From Actinomycetes bacterium (GTDB lineage: Bacteria; Actinomycetota; Acidimicrobiia; Acidimicrobiales; Bog-793): a stretch of DNA of 64,000 nt. The stretch lies in contig JAKABW010000001.1 of NCBI GenBank assembly GCA_021796535.1, forward strand, positions 62,001-126,000, written 5' to 3'. The position numbers were made by a program, and so were the translations under genes. This document shows, one piece after another, positions 34,437 through 42,678 of this stretch. The notes beneath the pieces were generated by a model, which did not search any database, was not told where the DNA came from, and worked only from the letters and a program-made list of their open reading frames with translations. The first letter of the stretch is position 1, and every line of letters starts with the position of its first letter.

Positions 34437-35966
34437 TTATAAAGCAGAGCGGTTACTTTTGTAAGCGAGCAGGAAAGAGAAAATTACTATCAGGATTGCA
34501 ATTATTATTACCGGGGCGCTGCCGCAGAGGTCATAAAAAGTACTCCCGTTTCTGTAGGCAAGCCGGGTATAAACAATATCCGATTTGCCCAATGGACTCA
34601 ATCCGGTCACCGAACCGCGCGGGGTAATCGCCGCTGAATAACCCGTGGTGGCCGCCTGGAGCAGGGAACGTCCCTCGGATACCGCCTGTATTTTGGATGC
34701 GGCAAGCTCCTGGGAGGGAACCTGGGAAGACGCATAAGACGCCGTGTTGGTGGCGACTAGGAGCACTCCCCCTCCGGCTCTCACTCCGGATCTCCCGCGC
34801 TGCGTAAAAAATGTTTCGTAGGAGATCAGCAGTGCCAAGTTGCCCGCGGGTGTTTTTAGCATCCCGCTGCCGTGGCCGCTTATGGCATCTTTGGGCACGG
34901 CAGAAAGATTGGCAAATTTTGAGAAGAAGCTCCTGTCGGGCACATACTCACCGAAAGGGACCAGATGTACCTTTTCGAATTCCCCTATGATCTGCTTTTT
35001 CTGTGAAAAAGCCACCAATTTATTATAAAAATGTTTGGCACCGTCCGGAACGACAAATCCGGCAATCAGCACGGCGCGGAGCCGGTGTGCCTGGTTTGCC
35101 ACCGGGGTCGTCAGCGAAGAGTTTTTGATGTCGGAGTTTACGGACACGGTATCTTCCGGCCACAGAACCAGCCGTGTGGCGGAGGATACCGGTATTTTTT
35201 TCGTTTCCGCCAAAGTGGCGGCGAAAACACGTTTTTTGGCGATGTAGGTCGGTTCGTAACCGAGACCCCTTCGGCCTCCCCCTTGAACGGCGGCGGCTTT
35301 TATGTAATATTTCGGTCCTCCGCCGTCCGGGGCAACAACGGAAAACGAGAGCAGTCCGGCAAGAAAGACCAACTTCACAGCGGTGCGGAGCAACGGCTTT
35401 ATTTTTGCTCCGGCATTTTTCCGGCCTTCTGTGAGCAGGCGGACCAAAAAGGCGACACACGACGCAAAAAGATACAGGTAAAATACAATTAAGATCGGTC
35501 CTCCCAGCCGCGCCAAATTGATGAGCGGGCTGTCGGTCTGTCCGAGTGCCAGAGAACCTATCGGCAAACCGCCGAAAGGCCAGTTGTCCCTGGCGTATTC
35601 GGCAAGGCAAAACAAGGCCGGAAGGGCGAGCATCCGAGACTTGCCGGTTGCGGCCGCGACAAAGCCGGCAAGTCCGAAAAATAAAGATTCTATTGCCACC
35701 AAAAGCAAATAGCCGACGGCCGTAAAGTAGTCGGCCCAAAGCAGCCCCAGGATGAATTGGCCGACGGCAAAGGAAAATCCTATGGCAAAAGCCCGCTTTT
35801 TGTTTACGGCGGATGTGTCAGACAGTATATAAAACAAGATCGCAATTGCCGGGAAAGGCATAATCCATAAGTTGACGGGAGGCAAAGAAAGAGAAGCCAG
35901 CAGTCCGCATATGAGCGCAATAAAACAGAACAAAACAGACTTTTTTATGGGTATTCTTTCTTTCAA
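34437..35966 (-). CDS. lnt: Apolipoprotein N-acyltransferase-like protein with Ser in place of catalytic Cys
   Basis: Membrane enzyme of the Lnt family, which N-acylates lipoproteins: about seven hydrophobic helices (residues 10-215 and 485-503) around a periplasmic nitrilase domain (about 222-470). The expected Glu is E271 (LWPEDTV) and the Lys is K332 (EKVHLVPFGEYVP), but the catalytic Cys position is Ser382 in ALLISYETFF (codon TCC at 34821-34823), where the family has C-Y-E. Other conserved residues remain. The gene is not truncated and is coupled to hemY by a four-base overlap. Either activity is lost, it works differently, or there is a sequence error (TGC to TCC is one base). Confidence 0.88.
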   Translation of the reverse strand: MKERIPIKKSVLFCFIALICGLLASLSLPPVNLWIMPFPAIAILFYILSDTSAVNKKRAFAIGFSFAVGQFILGLLWADYFTAVGYLLLVAIESLFFGLAGFVAAATGKSRMLALPALFCLAEYARDNWPFGGLPIGSLALGQTDSPLINLARLGGPILIVFYLYLFASCVAFLVRLLTEGRKNAGAKIKPLLRTAVKLVFLAGLLSFSVVAPDGGGPKYYIKAAAVQGGGRRGLGYEPTYIAKKRVFAATLAETKKIPVSSATRLVLWPEDTVSVNSDIKNSSLTTPVANQAHRLRAVLIAGFVVPDGAKHFYNKLVAFSQKKQIIGEFEKVHLVPFGEYVPDRSFFSKFANLSAVPKDAISGHGSGMLKTPAGNLALLISYETFFTQRGRSGVRAGGGVLLVATNTASYASSQVPSQELAASKIQAVSEGRSLLQAATTGYSAAITPRGSVTGLSPLGKSDIVYTRLAYRNGSTFYDLCGSAPVIIIAILIVIFSFLLAYKSNRSAL

Positions 35967-37459
35967 TTGAGTAAGTCTTTTAATTTATCGGCGGCTTTGC
36001 ACGCATCGCTTATACAGGCAGGGATGCCTATACCATGATAAGATGCCCCGGCAATGGCCAACGAAGGTATGGCGGCCGTCAGGGCATCAATTTGCAAGAT
36101 GCGCTCAATATGGCCCGTATTGTACTGCGGAAAAGCATTTTCCCAGCGGCACAAAAAACTCTCGATGGGATTGCCGGTCATGCCGAGTACGGTCTTGGTG
36201 TCTTCAATCATCCCGGCGGTAAGTTCTTCGTCGCCCAGGGATATGGCACGGTGATCCAGGTAGTGTCCGGCCGATATTTTTAGCCAGACTTCATTCTTAT
36301 GCGACAGATGCGCCCATTTGGAGCTCAGGGCTGTTACTCCGGTAATCAGTTTTTTGGGTTTGCGTGCAACCAAAAACCCGGTACCGTAAATCGGGGGTAC
36401 CTCGTCTGCTTTCCATGCCGTCACCAAAGTAGCCACACTGGAAAAAGGTATTTTGTTGCAAAGTGCGGCTATGTCCGGGAGAGATGCTTCCAGGAGATTT
36501 GCCGTCTCAGAGGATGGGACTGCCAGCAGGAGAGCATCAAAGTCTGCGTTGATTGTCGGCATGTTTTTTTGCAGGATTGATGCCGCCCAATGCCTTTTGC
36601 CGTGGGGGGTCATCTTGATGTCGGCTGCTTTTGTGTTCAGATATATTTTGACGCCGGCATTTACGAGGTTTTGACGGAGTGCTTCCGTCAAAGTTGACAG
36701 TGATGTGTCAAAGCCCAAAAAGGGAGTCGGGCGGGGCGTTTGCGGGCTGCCGGCGGATTTGACGGCAGTGGGCTTTCTGTATTCTCTGAGGGATAACACA
36801 ACACTTCTTTTCTTTGAAACGGCCCGTGCCAGCTCCGGCGTGGTTGCCGCGAAAGACAAGCAGTTGATGTCTCCGGCGTTGATTCCGGCGATCAAGGGTG
36901 CTATCAGGCGTTCGACGGTTGCCCTTCCGAGCCTTTGGTTGAGAAGTTGTCCTATGCTCGGGTCAGGATATTTTCCGAAAGTGGGTTGCGGGGGTTTTTT
37001 ATCTGCCGAATCGAGCAGCGCCGTAAAATCCGGCAGGCGCTTCGGCCAGAAAAAATCCGCGGCGGACCTGACGGCAGACAGCGGGGAAACAATTTGTGAG
37101 GAAAGTACGGAAATAAGATTGGTCGGGATGCCGAGGGCCAAGTCTATCGGCAGTTTGCGCAGCTGCTTTCTTGAGTACAGGGAAGCTCCCTGGCTGACGG
37201 GGGCAACCAAGTGCTCAGACAAGTCCAGCTCTGAACTCAGTTGAACAGCCGAAGCATTTCTTGTCAAAAAAGAATCCGGGCCCACATCCACCGGCTTATC
37301 CCTGAAGGAAACGGAATGCAGCTTACCCCCGATTCTGTCCGAAGCTTCAAGCAGGGTTACGTTGAAATCGTTACGCAATTTATACGCCGCAGTGAGTCCC
37401 GTGATGCCGGCCCCGATCACCAATACTTCTTTTTTGTTTGGGTCTGTTGGCATAGGCAT
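35963..37459 (-). CDS. hemY: Protoporphyrinogen/coproporphyrinogen III oxidase
   Basis: FAD-dependent oxidase of heme synthesis. In actinobacteria the enzyme of this family usually acts as coproporphyrinogen III oxidase (CgoX) in the coproporphyrin-dependent route. FAD-binding motif is VLVIGAGITGLTAAYKL (residues 12-28), with the acidic LLEASDRIGGKLHS. The C-terminal FAD segment is SLAIAGASYHGIGIPACISD (about 468-488). Length 498 is typical. It follows hemH and hemE on the minus strand. The start is ATG 37459; a second ATG two codons later is equally possible. Confidence 0.92.
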   Translation of the reverse strand: MPMPTDPNKKEVLVIGAGITGLTAAYKLRNDFNVTLLEASDRIGGKLHSVSFRDKPVDVGPDSFLTRNASAVQLSSELDLSEHLVAPVSQGASLYSRKQLRKLPIDLALGIPTNLISVLSSQIVSPLSAVRSAADFFWPKRLPDFTALLDSADKKPPQPTFGKYPDPSIGQLLNQRLGRATVERLIAPLIAGINAGDINCLSFAATTPELARAVSKKRSVVLSLREYRKPTAVKSAGSPQTPRPTPFLGFDTSLSTLTEALRQNLVNAGVKIYLNTKAADIKMTPHGKRHWAASILQKNMPTINADFDALLLAVPSSETANLLEASLPDIAALCNKIPFSSVATLVTAWKADEVPPIYGTGFLVARKPKKLITGVTALSSKWAHLSHKNEVWLKISAGHYLDHRAISLGDEELTAGMIEDTKTVLGMTGNPIESFLCRWENAFPQYNTGHIERILQIDALTAAIPSLAIAGASYHGIGIPACISDACKAADKLKDLLN

Positions 37460-37583
37460 ATATTCTCCGCTGGGACAATAAGTTTTCCAGTTATTTTAGT
37501 GGCAGTTATCTTTTTGGCACCGATTTATTTTCAGAAATAAGCAATAATGCCCGCCGTTTATCTGCCGCAACCGATCTACGGTG

Positions 37584-38669
37584 TCAGTGTCCGGTTTCAT
37601 AAATCAATTGAGCAAGCGAGTCCATGACCGCGGTATTGTCGTTGACGGACTGCGTTCTGGAGAGGGATACAAAGAGTTCGGCGGCGAGGTTTTGGGCGGC
37701 TATGTCTATGTCGTAAAGGATTTCAAGGTGATCCGACATAAAACCGGCGGGGCAGACAATAATATTTTTTATGCCCCGTTCTCCCGTCTCACGGATAACT
37801 TCCAATATATCCGGACCCAGCCATGTCTGCGAAGTCCTTCCCGCACTTTGCCAGGCCGTCTGCCATCCTACTTCTATGTCCGTCCTGTCTTTATACTCGT
37901 AAAATTGCTGAGAAAGGGTTCCGATGTTTACCTCCCGGTTTTCTGCCATCTCCCGCAGCGGGGTGAAGGAAAACTCCGCCCCCAGACCCAAGGTGCCGGC
38001 GATCGCTCTGGCGGTTGATCTCAGCTCTTCCACATAGACGTCACCCATTGCCAGGACGTCAGTCGGAAGACTGTGGGCGGTTATGAGTACGGCTAGCCGG
38101 TTTGGACTCTGTTGTCCCGGCGAAGCGGCTCCGCCGTTTTCCGGCCGTTTCATCTCAGCTGCCCGCATGATTATTTGGGAAAGTATCTGTCCGGAAAGAA
38201 AACCGATCAGTGCTTTGTCGACGGCGAATGACTTAATAAATCGGCACTCTATTCCGTAACACGAGGCAGCTTTTTCAACCCTTTCCATATATTGACCCAC
38301 GCTGAGTTTTGAATAATGGGGTGCGAAAACCATCCCTATGACAGAGGAGATGCCTTCTTCGGCAAAATCTTTTACGGCCTCCTCTATTGTGGGCTTTGAG
38401 TGTTTTGTCGCGTAACGGACCCGATATTTTCCCGGGTTTAGGCGATTCAAGCGGTCGGTAATTTGTTTTACCTGGGCCAACGTTCTTTTTGTCAAGGGCG
38501 ACAGTCCCCCTATGAGTGCGTATCTGTCGGAGAGCTCCGCCAATTGCTCTGGTGTCGGAGGTCTTCCGCGTCTCACGTCTGTGTAAAAAGGCAGGATGTC
38601 TTTTTGGGATTGGGGAGTGCCGTATGACATCAACAAGACGCCTATGCGTTGATTTTTGGCCATGGTCAA
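37584..38669 (-). CDS. hemH: Ferrochelatase (coproporphyrin type likely)
   Basis: Inserts iron into the porphyrin. The catalytic histidine is His199 in VLITAHSLP, and the conserved acidic partner lies in CPAGFMSDHLEILYDID near residues 308-324. NGG/WLGPD regions are present (TWLGPDI, about 282-288). Length 361 is longer than the usual 310-350; the extra residues are a Gly/Pro/Gln-rich stretch (about 175-190) and an insertion of about 30 residues (about 230-265) before GWQTAWQSAG. The C-terminal cysteines of [2Fe-2S] ferrochelatases are not evident. Together with hemY-type CgoX it suggests the coproporphyrin pathway. The gene lies between hemE and hemY, about 125 bases from hemY. Confidence 0.93.
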   Translation of the reverse strand: MTMAKNQRIGVLLMSYGTPQSQKDILPFYTDVRRGRPPTPEQLAELSDRYALIGGLSPLTKRTLAQVKQITDRLNRLNPGKYRVRYATKHSKPTIEEAVKDFAEEGISSVIGMVFAPHYSKLSVGQYMERVEKAASCYGIECRFIKSFAVDKALIGFLSGQILSQIIMRAAEMKRPENGGAASPGQQSPNRLAVLITAHSLPTDVLAMGDVYVEELRSTARAIAGTLGLGAEFSFTPLREMAENREVNIGTLSQQFYEYKDRTDIEVGWQTAWQSAGRTSQTWLGPDILEVIRETGERGIKNIIVCPAGFMSDHLEILYDIDIAAQNLAAELFVSLSRTQSVNDNTAVMDSLAQLIYETGH

Positions 38670-38718
38670 ACCTTCTGTGTCAGCTTATCGGAATCGCATT
38701 TTTCATTTTAACCGGATT

Positions 38719-39813
38719 TCATATCGCAGGCGGATTGTGGTCTCTGACAAACCCCACGAGTCTTGTCAATATATCCGGGTCGGTTTCCGGCAAGACGCCG
38801 TGCCCCAGATTAAAAATATGACCGGACGGAAAAGACCGCGTAGGGTTGTCGCTCCCTTTGCGCCCGGAGTTGGCGCGTTTTGCGTCGGCAAGAATTTTTC
38901 CGGCCTCTTTGGCGACGGCTTCAAAAGGAGCCAGGCAGAGAGCCGGATCCAAATTGCCCTGAACTGCCTGTTCCGGTCCGAGCAGAGGAAAGACTTTGTC
39001 CAACGGCATCCGCCAGTCAACGGAGAGCACGTCCGGACCGGCTGAGGCCATCAGATCCAAAATGGCGCCGGTGCCGACCCCAAAGTGAATTTTCGGTACG
39101 GAATTGCCGAAAGTTTTTGAGAGTGTGTCAAAGATTTTTTTTGAAAACGGCCATACGTATGTCTCGTAATCATACCTGGAGAGGTAACCGGCCCAAGAGT
39201 CGAACAATTGTATGGCGTCTGCTCCCGCTGTAATTTGTGCCGTCAGGCTGGACAGAATGAGGTCGGAGAGTTTGTCCATCATTTGTGACCAGAAACCGGG
39301 GTCGGTGTGCATGAGAGTCTTGGTCTTGGTGAAAGTTCTTGTGGGTCTGCCCTCCACCAGGTAAGAAGCTATCGTGAAAGGTGCTCCGGCAAACCCTATC
39401 AGCGGCACGTCACAGTTCTTTTTGACCAAAGCTATTGTTTCTTGGACATAAGGGGCATCTGCTTCCGGCTCGTAGCTTCTGATGCGTTTGAGGTGGGAAA
39501 CGTCAGTAAATGGGTCTGCTATCACCGGTCCCACGTTGGGCAAAATATCCAATTCTATGCCGATTGCTTTAAGCGGCACCATGATATCGGAAAAGAGGAC
39601 TGCGGCGTCCACGTCGTATCGCTTGACCGGCTGAAGTGTGAGTTCTGCCGACAACTCCGGATTTTTGACAGTTTCTAAAATCGAAAGGTCTTTGCGCTTC
39701 AGGCGGTATTCCGGTAACGACCTCCCGGCTTGGCGCATGAACCAAACGGGAGTGCAATCCACGGGCTGATTGCGGCAGGCTTTGATAAAACGTGATGTAT
39801 CTGATGCATTCAT
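38719..39813 (-). CDS. hemE: Uroporphyrinogen decarboxylase
   Basis: Converts uroporphyrinogen III to coproporphyrinogen III. Signature regions are PVWFMRQAGRSLPEYR (about 22-37, with the substrate-binding Arg residues), VLFSDIMVPLKAIGI, and GFAGAPFTIASYLVEG. The C-terminal HIFNLGHGVLPETDPD is also conserved. Length 364 is normal. It is the first gene of the minus-strand hemE-hemH-hemY-lnt run, 49 bases before hemH. The divergent region upstream (39814-40106) separates it from ctaE. Confidence 0.96.
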   Translation of the reverse strand: MNASDTSRFIKACRNQPVDCTPVWFMRQAGRSLPEYRLKRKDLSILETVKNPELSAELTLQPVKRYDVDAAVLFSDIMVPLKAIGIELDILPNVGPVIADPFTDVSHLKRIRSYEPEADAPYVQETIALVKKNCDVPLIGFAGAPFTIASYLVEGRPTRTFTKTKTLMHTDPGFWSQMMDKLSDLILSSLTAQITAGADAIQLFDSWAGYLSRYDYETYVWPFSKKIFDTLSKTFGNSVPKIHFGVGTGAILDLMASAGPDVLSVDWRMPLDKVFPLLGPEQAVQGNLDPALCLAPFEAVAKEAGKILADAKRANSGRKGSDNPTRSFPSGHIFNLGHGVLPETDPDILTRLVGFVRDHNPPAI

Positions 39814-40106
39814 TGGACTATCCTTATTTTAGAGCAGTAGAACCTTAAAACACACTGCAAAGTCGGGCTTTCTAAACCGCAACCTGTCCGCGTGCAACAT
39901 ATAGGCCGGTTGGCTTTGGCCGCAATTAATTAATGTTTAAGTAAAATTTTATCGAATTGTTTCCAATTGTTTTGTCTTAGTTTGCACAAGTGACATAAAT
40001 CAGGCTACTCTTTTTGGATATTGCCCATTAGTTCATCATGGTACAAAATCACGGCGGATATAATGGCAAATAAGTAAGAATTAAAAATTTAGAAAGAGAA
40101 ACAGTT
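39814..40106. other. Divergent promoter region hemE / ctaE
   Basis: AT-rich 293-base intergenic region between two operons reading away from each other. It should contain promoters of both the heme and the ctaE-qcrCAB operons. No gene, repeat or operator could be recognised with confidence. Confidence 0.4.
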
Positions 40107-40718
40107 GTGACAGACATAGTTGTGCCTGGTCAGGGACAACCTGCTTCGGCCCCTGCGGTGACGCACGTCAAGCAGGAAAGACCCCAGTTGTTGGCGGTGG
40201 GTGTAATTATATGGCTTGGCTCGGAATTTATGTTTTTTAGCGGTCTTTTTGCAGCGTTTTTTACCATAAGAGCCCACGCTACGGTTTGGCCGCCGCCGGG
40301 AACAAAACTCGATACCTATCAGGCACTGGCCTTTACCTTTGTTTTGCTGGCCTCTTCCCCGACTATGCAATTGGGTGTTTGGGCTCAAGAACGCGGGGAG
40401 CGGGCCAAGGCGCGTGCCTGGATCGTAGTAAGTTTTCTGCTCGGTGCGGCATTTGTTGCCAACCAGGCTTACGAATGGAAGACGTTGCCTTTCAGACCGC
40501 ACACAAACGCTTACGGATCGCTTTTTTACATAATGAGCGGTTTGCACGGTTTGCACGTAATTTTGGGTCTCGTGGCAATGATCTTTTTGCTGATAAGGCT
40601 GTCCGGTCCCAAGGGTGATCCAGGAGAAACTCCGGTATTTCAGGCAGTCAGCTACTATTGGCACTTTGTGGACATAGTCTGGATAGCACTTTTCAGCTGC
40701 CTGTTTTTATTGTCTTGA
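40107..40718 (+). CDS. ctaE: Cytochrome c oxidase subunit III
   Basis: Five-helix subunit III of the aa3 oxidase, 203 residues. The helix motif WLGSEFMFFSGLFAAFF (about 33-50) and the terminal QAVSYYWHFVDIVWIALF are classic, as is SLFYIMSGLHGLHVILGL (about 141-158). The start is GTG 40107, preceded by AGAAAGAG. It is followed by qcrC after 99 bases. It is separated from ctaCDF by about 7.5 kb of other genes, the usual actinobacterial arrangement in which ctaE heads the qcr operon. Confidence 0.95.
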   Translation: MTDIVVPGQGQPASAPAVTHVKQERPQLLAVGVIIWLGSEFMFFSGLFAAFFTIRAHATVWPPPGTKLDTYQALAFTFVLLASSPTMQLGVWAQERGERAKARAWIVVSFLLGAAFVANQAYEWKTLPFRPHTNAYGSLFYIMSGLHGLHVILGLVAMIFLLIRLSGPKGDPGETPVFQAVSYYWHFVDIVWIALFSCLFLLS

Positions 40719-40817
40719 CCGCCGGCGGGATTTTGTCGTAAAGGGTCGTTGGGATGTTTCTGCCTTACGGGGAAAACATTTCTGGAATATTTGTTGGTGT
40801 AGGAGATTGGAGTTGCG

Positions 40818-41753
40818 TTGATTGAGGCCGTGAAGCAAAGGATAAAAATCCATTTCAAGGCTTTGTTGAAATATGATAAGGCCGCCAGACTGGTTATTTT
40901 TGCCCTGGCTCCTATTTTTTTAGTGCAATTGTTTGTTGAATTGCCGGCAGCGGCCTCCGTCGGAGCCCATCTCGGTCGGCATCATTCTCAGACAACCGGA
41001 CAGATTACCCAAACCGCCGCGGCGGGCGGAGCAAGAACCCCTCAATTGCAGGAAGGTCGCACTCTTTTCGACGAAAACTGCTCCAGTTGTCACGGAATCA
41101 ATGCGGCCGGTTCCAAATTGGCACCAGGCCTGCGGGGTTTGGGGGCCGGAGTAATAAATCTTTGGGTATCTTCCGGCTGGATGCCGCTTGCCAATCCGGG
41201 AGCCGAACCGGCGAGGAAACCGGCCCTTTTCAATTCGCAGCAAACCAACGCCATCAGCGAGTACGTGGCAAGCCTTTCCAAAGGCGGTATTCCCATACTG
41301 TATCCCGATCTGAAAGGTGCCAGCGTAGAAGAAGGTTTTTCTATTTTTGCCTTAAACTGCGCTCCGTGTCACACCATTACGGGTGCCGGCGACGCTCTTT
41401 CCAACGGTCTGTACGCCCCGCCTTTGCACGGTTTGACATCGACCCAGGTGGCCGAAGCCGTCAGATCCGGGCCCAACAACATGCCGGTTTTTTCTACCGG
41501 CGTAATATCAAAAAGCCAATTAAAAGATCTTGTTGCATACGTCACCAAATACATAGAGCACCCCGACAATCCCGGCGGACTCGGTTTGGGCGGCGTGGGT
41601 CCGGTTGCGGAAGGTTTCATAGGTCTTTTTATCGGAGTCGGTCTCTGTCTCCTCGTGGCTTTTTGGATAGGCGACAGAACGGAAAAAGAAGAAAAAGAAG
41701 ACAGCCACTCAAAAGGCAATAAGAAGTCAGAAACAGGAGTAAAGCATGCCTGA
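40818..41753 (+). CDS. qcrC: Diheme cytochrome c1 subunit of bc1 complex
   Basis: Menaquinol-cytochrome c reductase subunit with two c-type hemes, which passes electrons directly to the oxidase in the supercomplex. An N-terminal helix (about 23-45) is followed by two CxxCH sites, Cys88-Cys91-His92 and Cys181-Cys184-His185, and a C-terminal membrane anchor (about 265-288) with a charged tail. The start is TTG 40818 with GGAG nearby; GTG 40830 is an alternative. The end overlaps the qcrA start by eight bases. Confidence 0.95.
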   Translation: MIEAVKQRIKIHFKALLKYDKAARLVIFALAPIFLVQLFVELPAAASVGAHLGRHHSQTTGQITQTAAAGGARTPQLQEGRTLFDENCSSCHGINAAGSKLAPGLRGLGAGVINLWVSSGWMPLANPGAEPARKPALFNSQQTNAISEYVASLSKGGIPILYPDLKGASVEEGFSIFALNCAPCHTITGAGDALSNGLYAPPLHGLTSTQVAEAVRSGPNNMPVFSTGVISKSQLKDLVAYVTKYIEHPDNPGGLGLGGVGPVAEGFIGLFIGVGLCLLVAFWIGDRTEKEEKEDSHSKGNKKSETGVKHA

Positions 41754-42678
41754 TGCAACTGAAGAGTATCCCAATCTGGAATCGGTTCCTCTTGATGCCC
41801 CTCAATTCGAGGTTGCGGCAAAAAACGTCAAGAGAACGGAATACGTTACGTTTGCGGCGTTTGTTTTGGGATTTATCGGATTTGCCGCTTTCGGAGCCGC
41901 ATATACGCAAAACGCGCCGACCTACCTCCTTGGTCTTACCATAGGACTGGGCTTGTTTTTCTTTGGATTCGGACTGGTCAGTTGGGGCAAATACCTGATG
42001 CCCCAGGGGCCTTTTTCGGAGCCGCGACCTTTAATGGAAACAACCCGGCAGGAAAAAGAGCTGCTTAAGGCTGACTTTACTTCCAGAGGAAAAGTCGCCA
42101 TCAAGAGGCGCAGTTTTCTGGTCAAAGCGATGGCGGCAGCCGGCGGGGTTTTTGGTATCGTGGCGGCCTTTCCTCTCATCAGATCGCTCGGTCCCCTGCC
42201 GAAAAATTCCCTGATGACGACCAAATGGCGCAAAGGCTCCTATCTCACCACCATTTACGGAGACAGGGTAAAACCGTCCGACGTGGCGGTGGGAGGCATA
42301 GTGACGGTATTTCCCGAAGACGACTTGGGCTCGGCCATTTCGCAGACCATCTTGCTGAGGGTGAAAGAAAGCGGACCGATCGTAACGATGCCGGGCAGAG
42401 AAGACTGGGCACCGGACGGATTTGTGGCATATTCAAAAGTCTGTACCCATGCCGGCTGTCCCGTGGGTCTGTATGAACACTTGGAGCAGCTGTTGGTCTG
42501 TCCGTGTCACCAATCCATGTTTAATGTCAAAGACGGTGCGATGCCGGTTTTCGGTCCGGCCCCCCGACCTTTGCCGCAGCTGCCCATTTACATCGATTCG
42601 GACGGGTACTTCAGGGCAAGGGCGGGTTATGACGAACCGATAGGACCCGGTTTTTGGACACGAGGCGGAACGGCATGA
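41746..42678 (+). CDS. qcrA: Rieske iron-sulfur subunit of bc1 complex
   Basis: Actinobacterial Rieske protein, 310 residues. Helices are at about 31-48 and 53-75, with a third at about 128-148 preceded by a twin-arginine-type motif KRRSFLVKA (about 120-128). This is the site where the C-terminal domain is exported by Tat in related proteins. The [2Fe-2S] ligands are in CTHAGCPVGL and CPCHQSMF (about 231-262). The overlap with qcrC and the ATGA overlap with qcrB show coupling. Confidence 0.96.
   Translation: MPDATEEYPNLESVPLDAPQFEVAAKNVKRTEYVTFAAFVLGFIGFAAFGAAYTQNAPTYLLGLTIGLGLFFFGFGLVSWGKYLMPQGPFSEPRPLMETTRQEKELLKADFTSRGKVAIKRRSFLVKAMAAAGGVFGIVAAFPLIRSLGPLPKNSLMTTKWRKGSYLTTIYGDRVKPSDVAVGGIVTVFPEDDLGSAISQTILLRVKESGPIVTMPGREDWAPDGFVAYSKVCTHAGCPVGLYEHLEQLLVCPCHQSMFNVKDGAMPVFGPAPRPLPQLPIYIDSDGYFRARAGYDEPIGPGFWTRGGTA

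Noticed and set aside
35023-35739. Minus-strand open frame of 238 codons inside lnt
   Set aside because: It is another phase of lnt on the same strand, very Arg/Cys-rich, with no features of its own.
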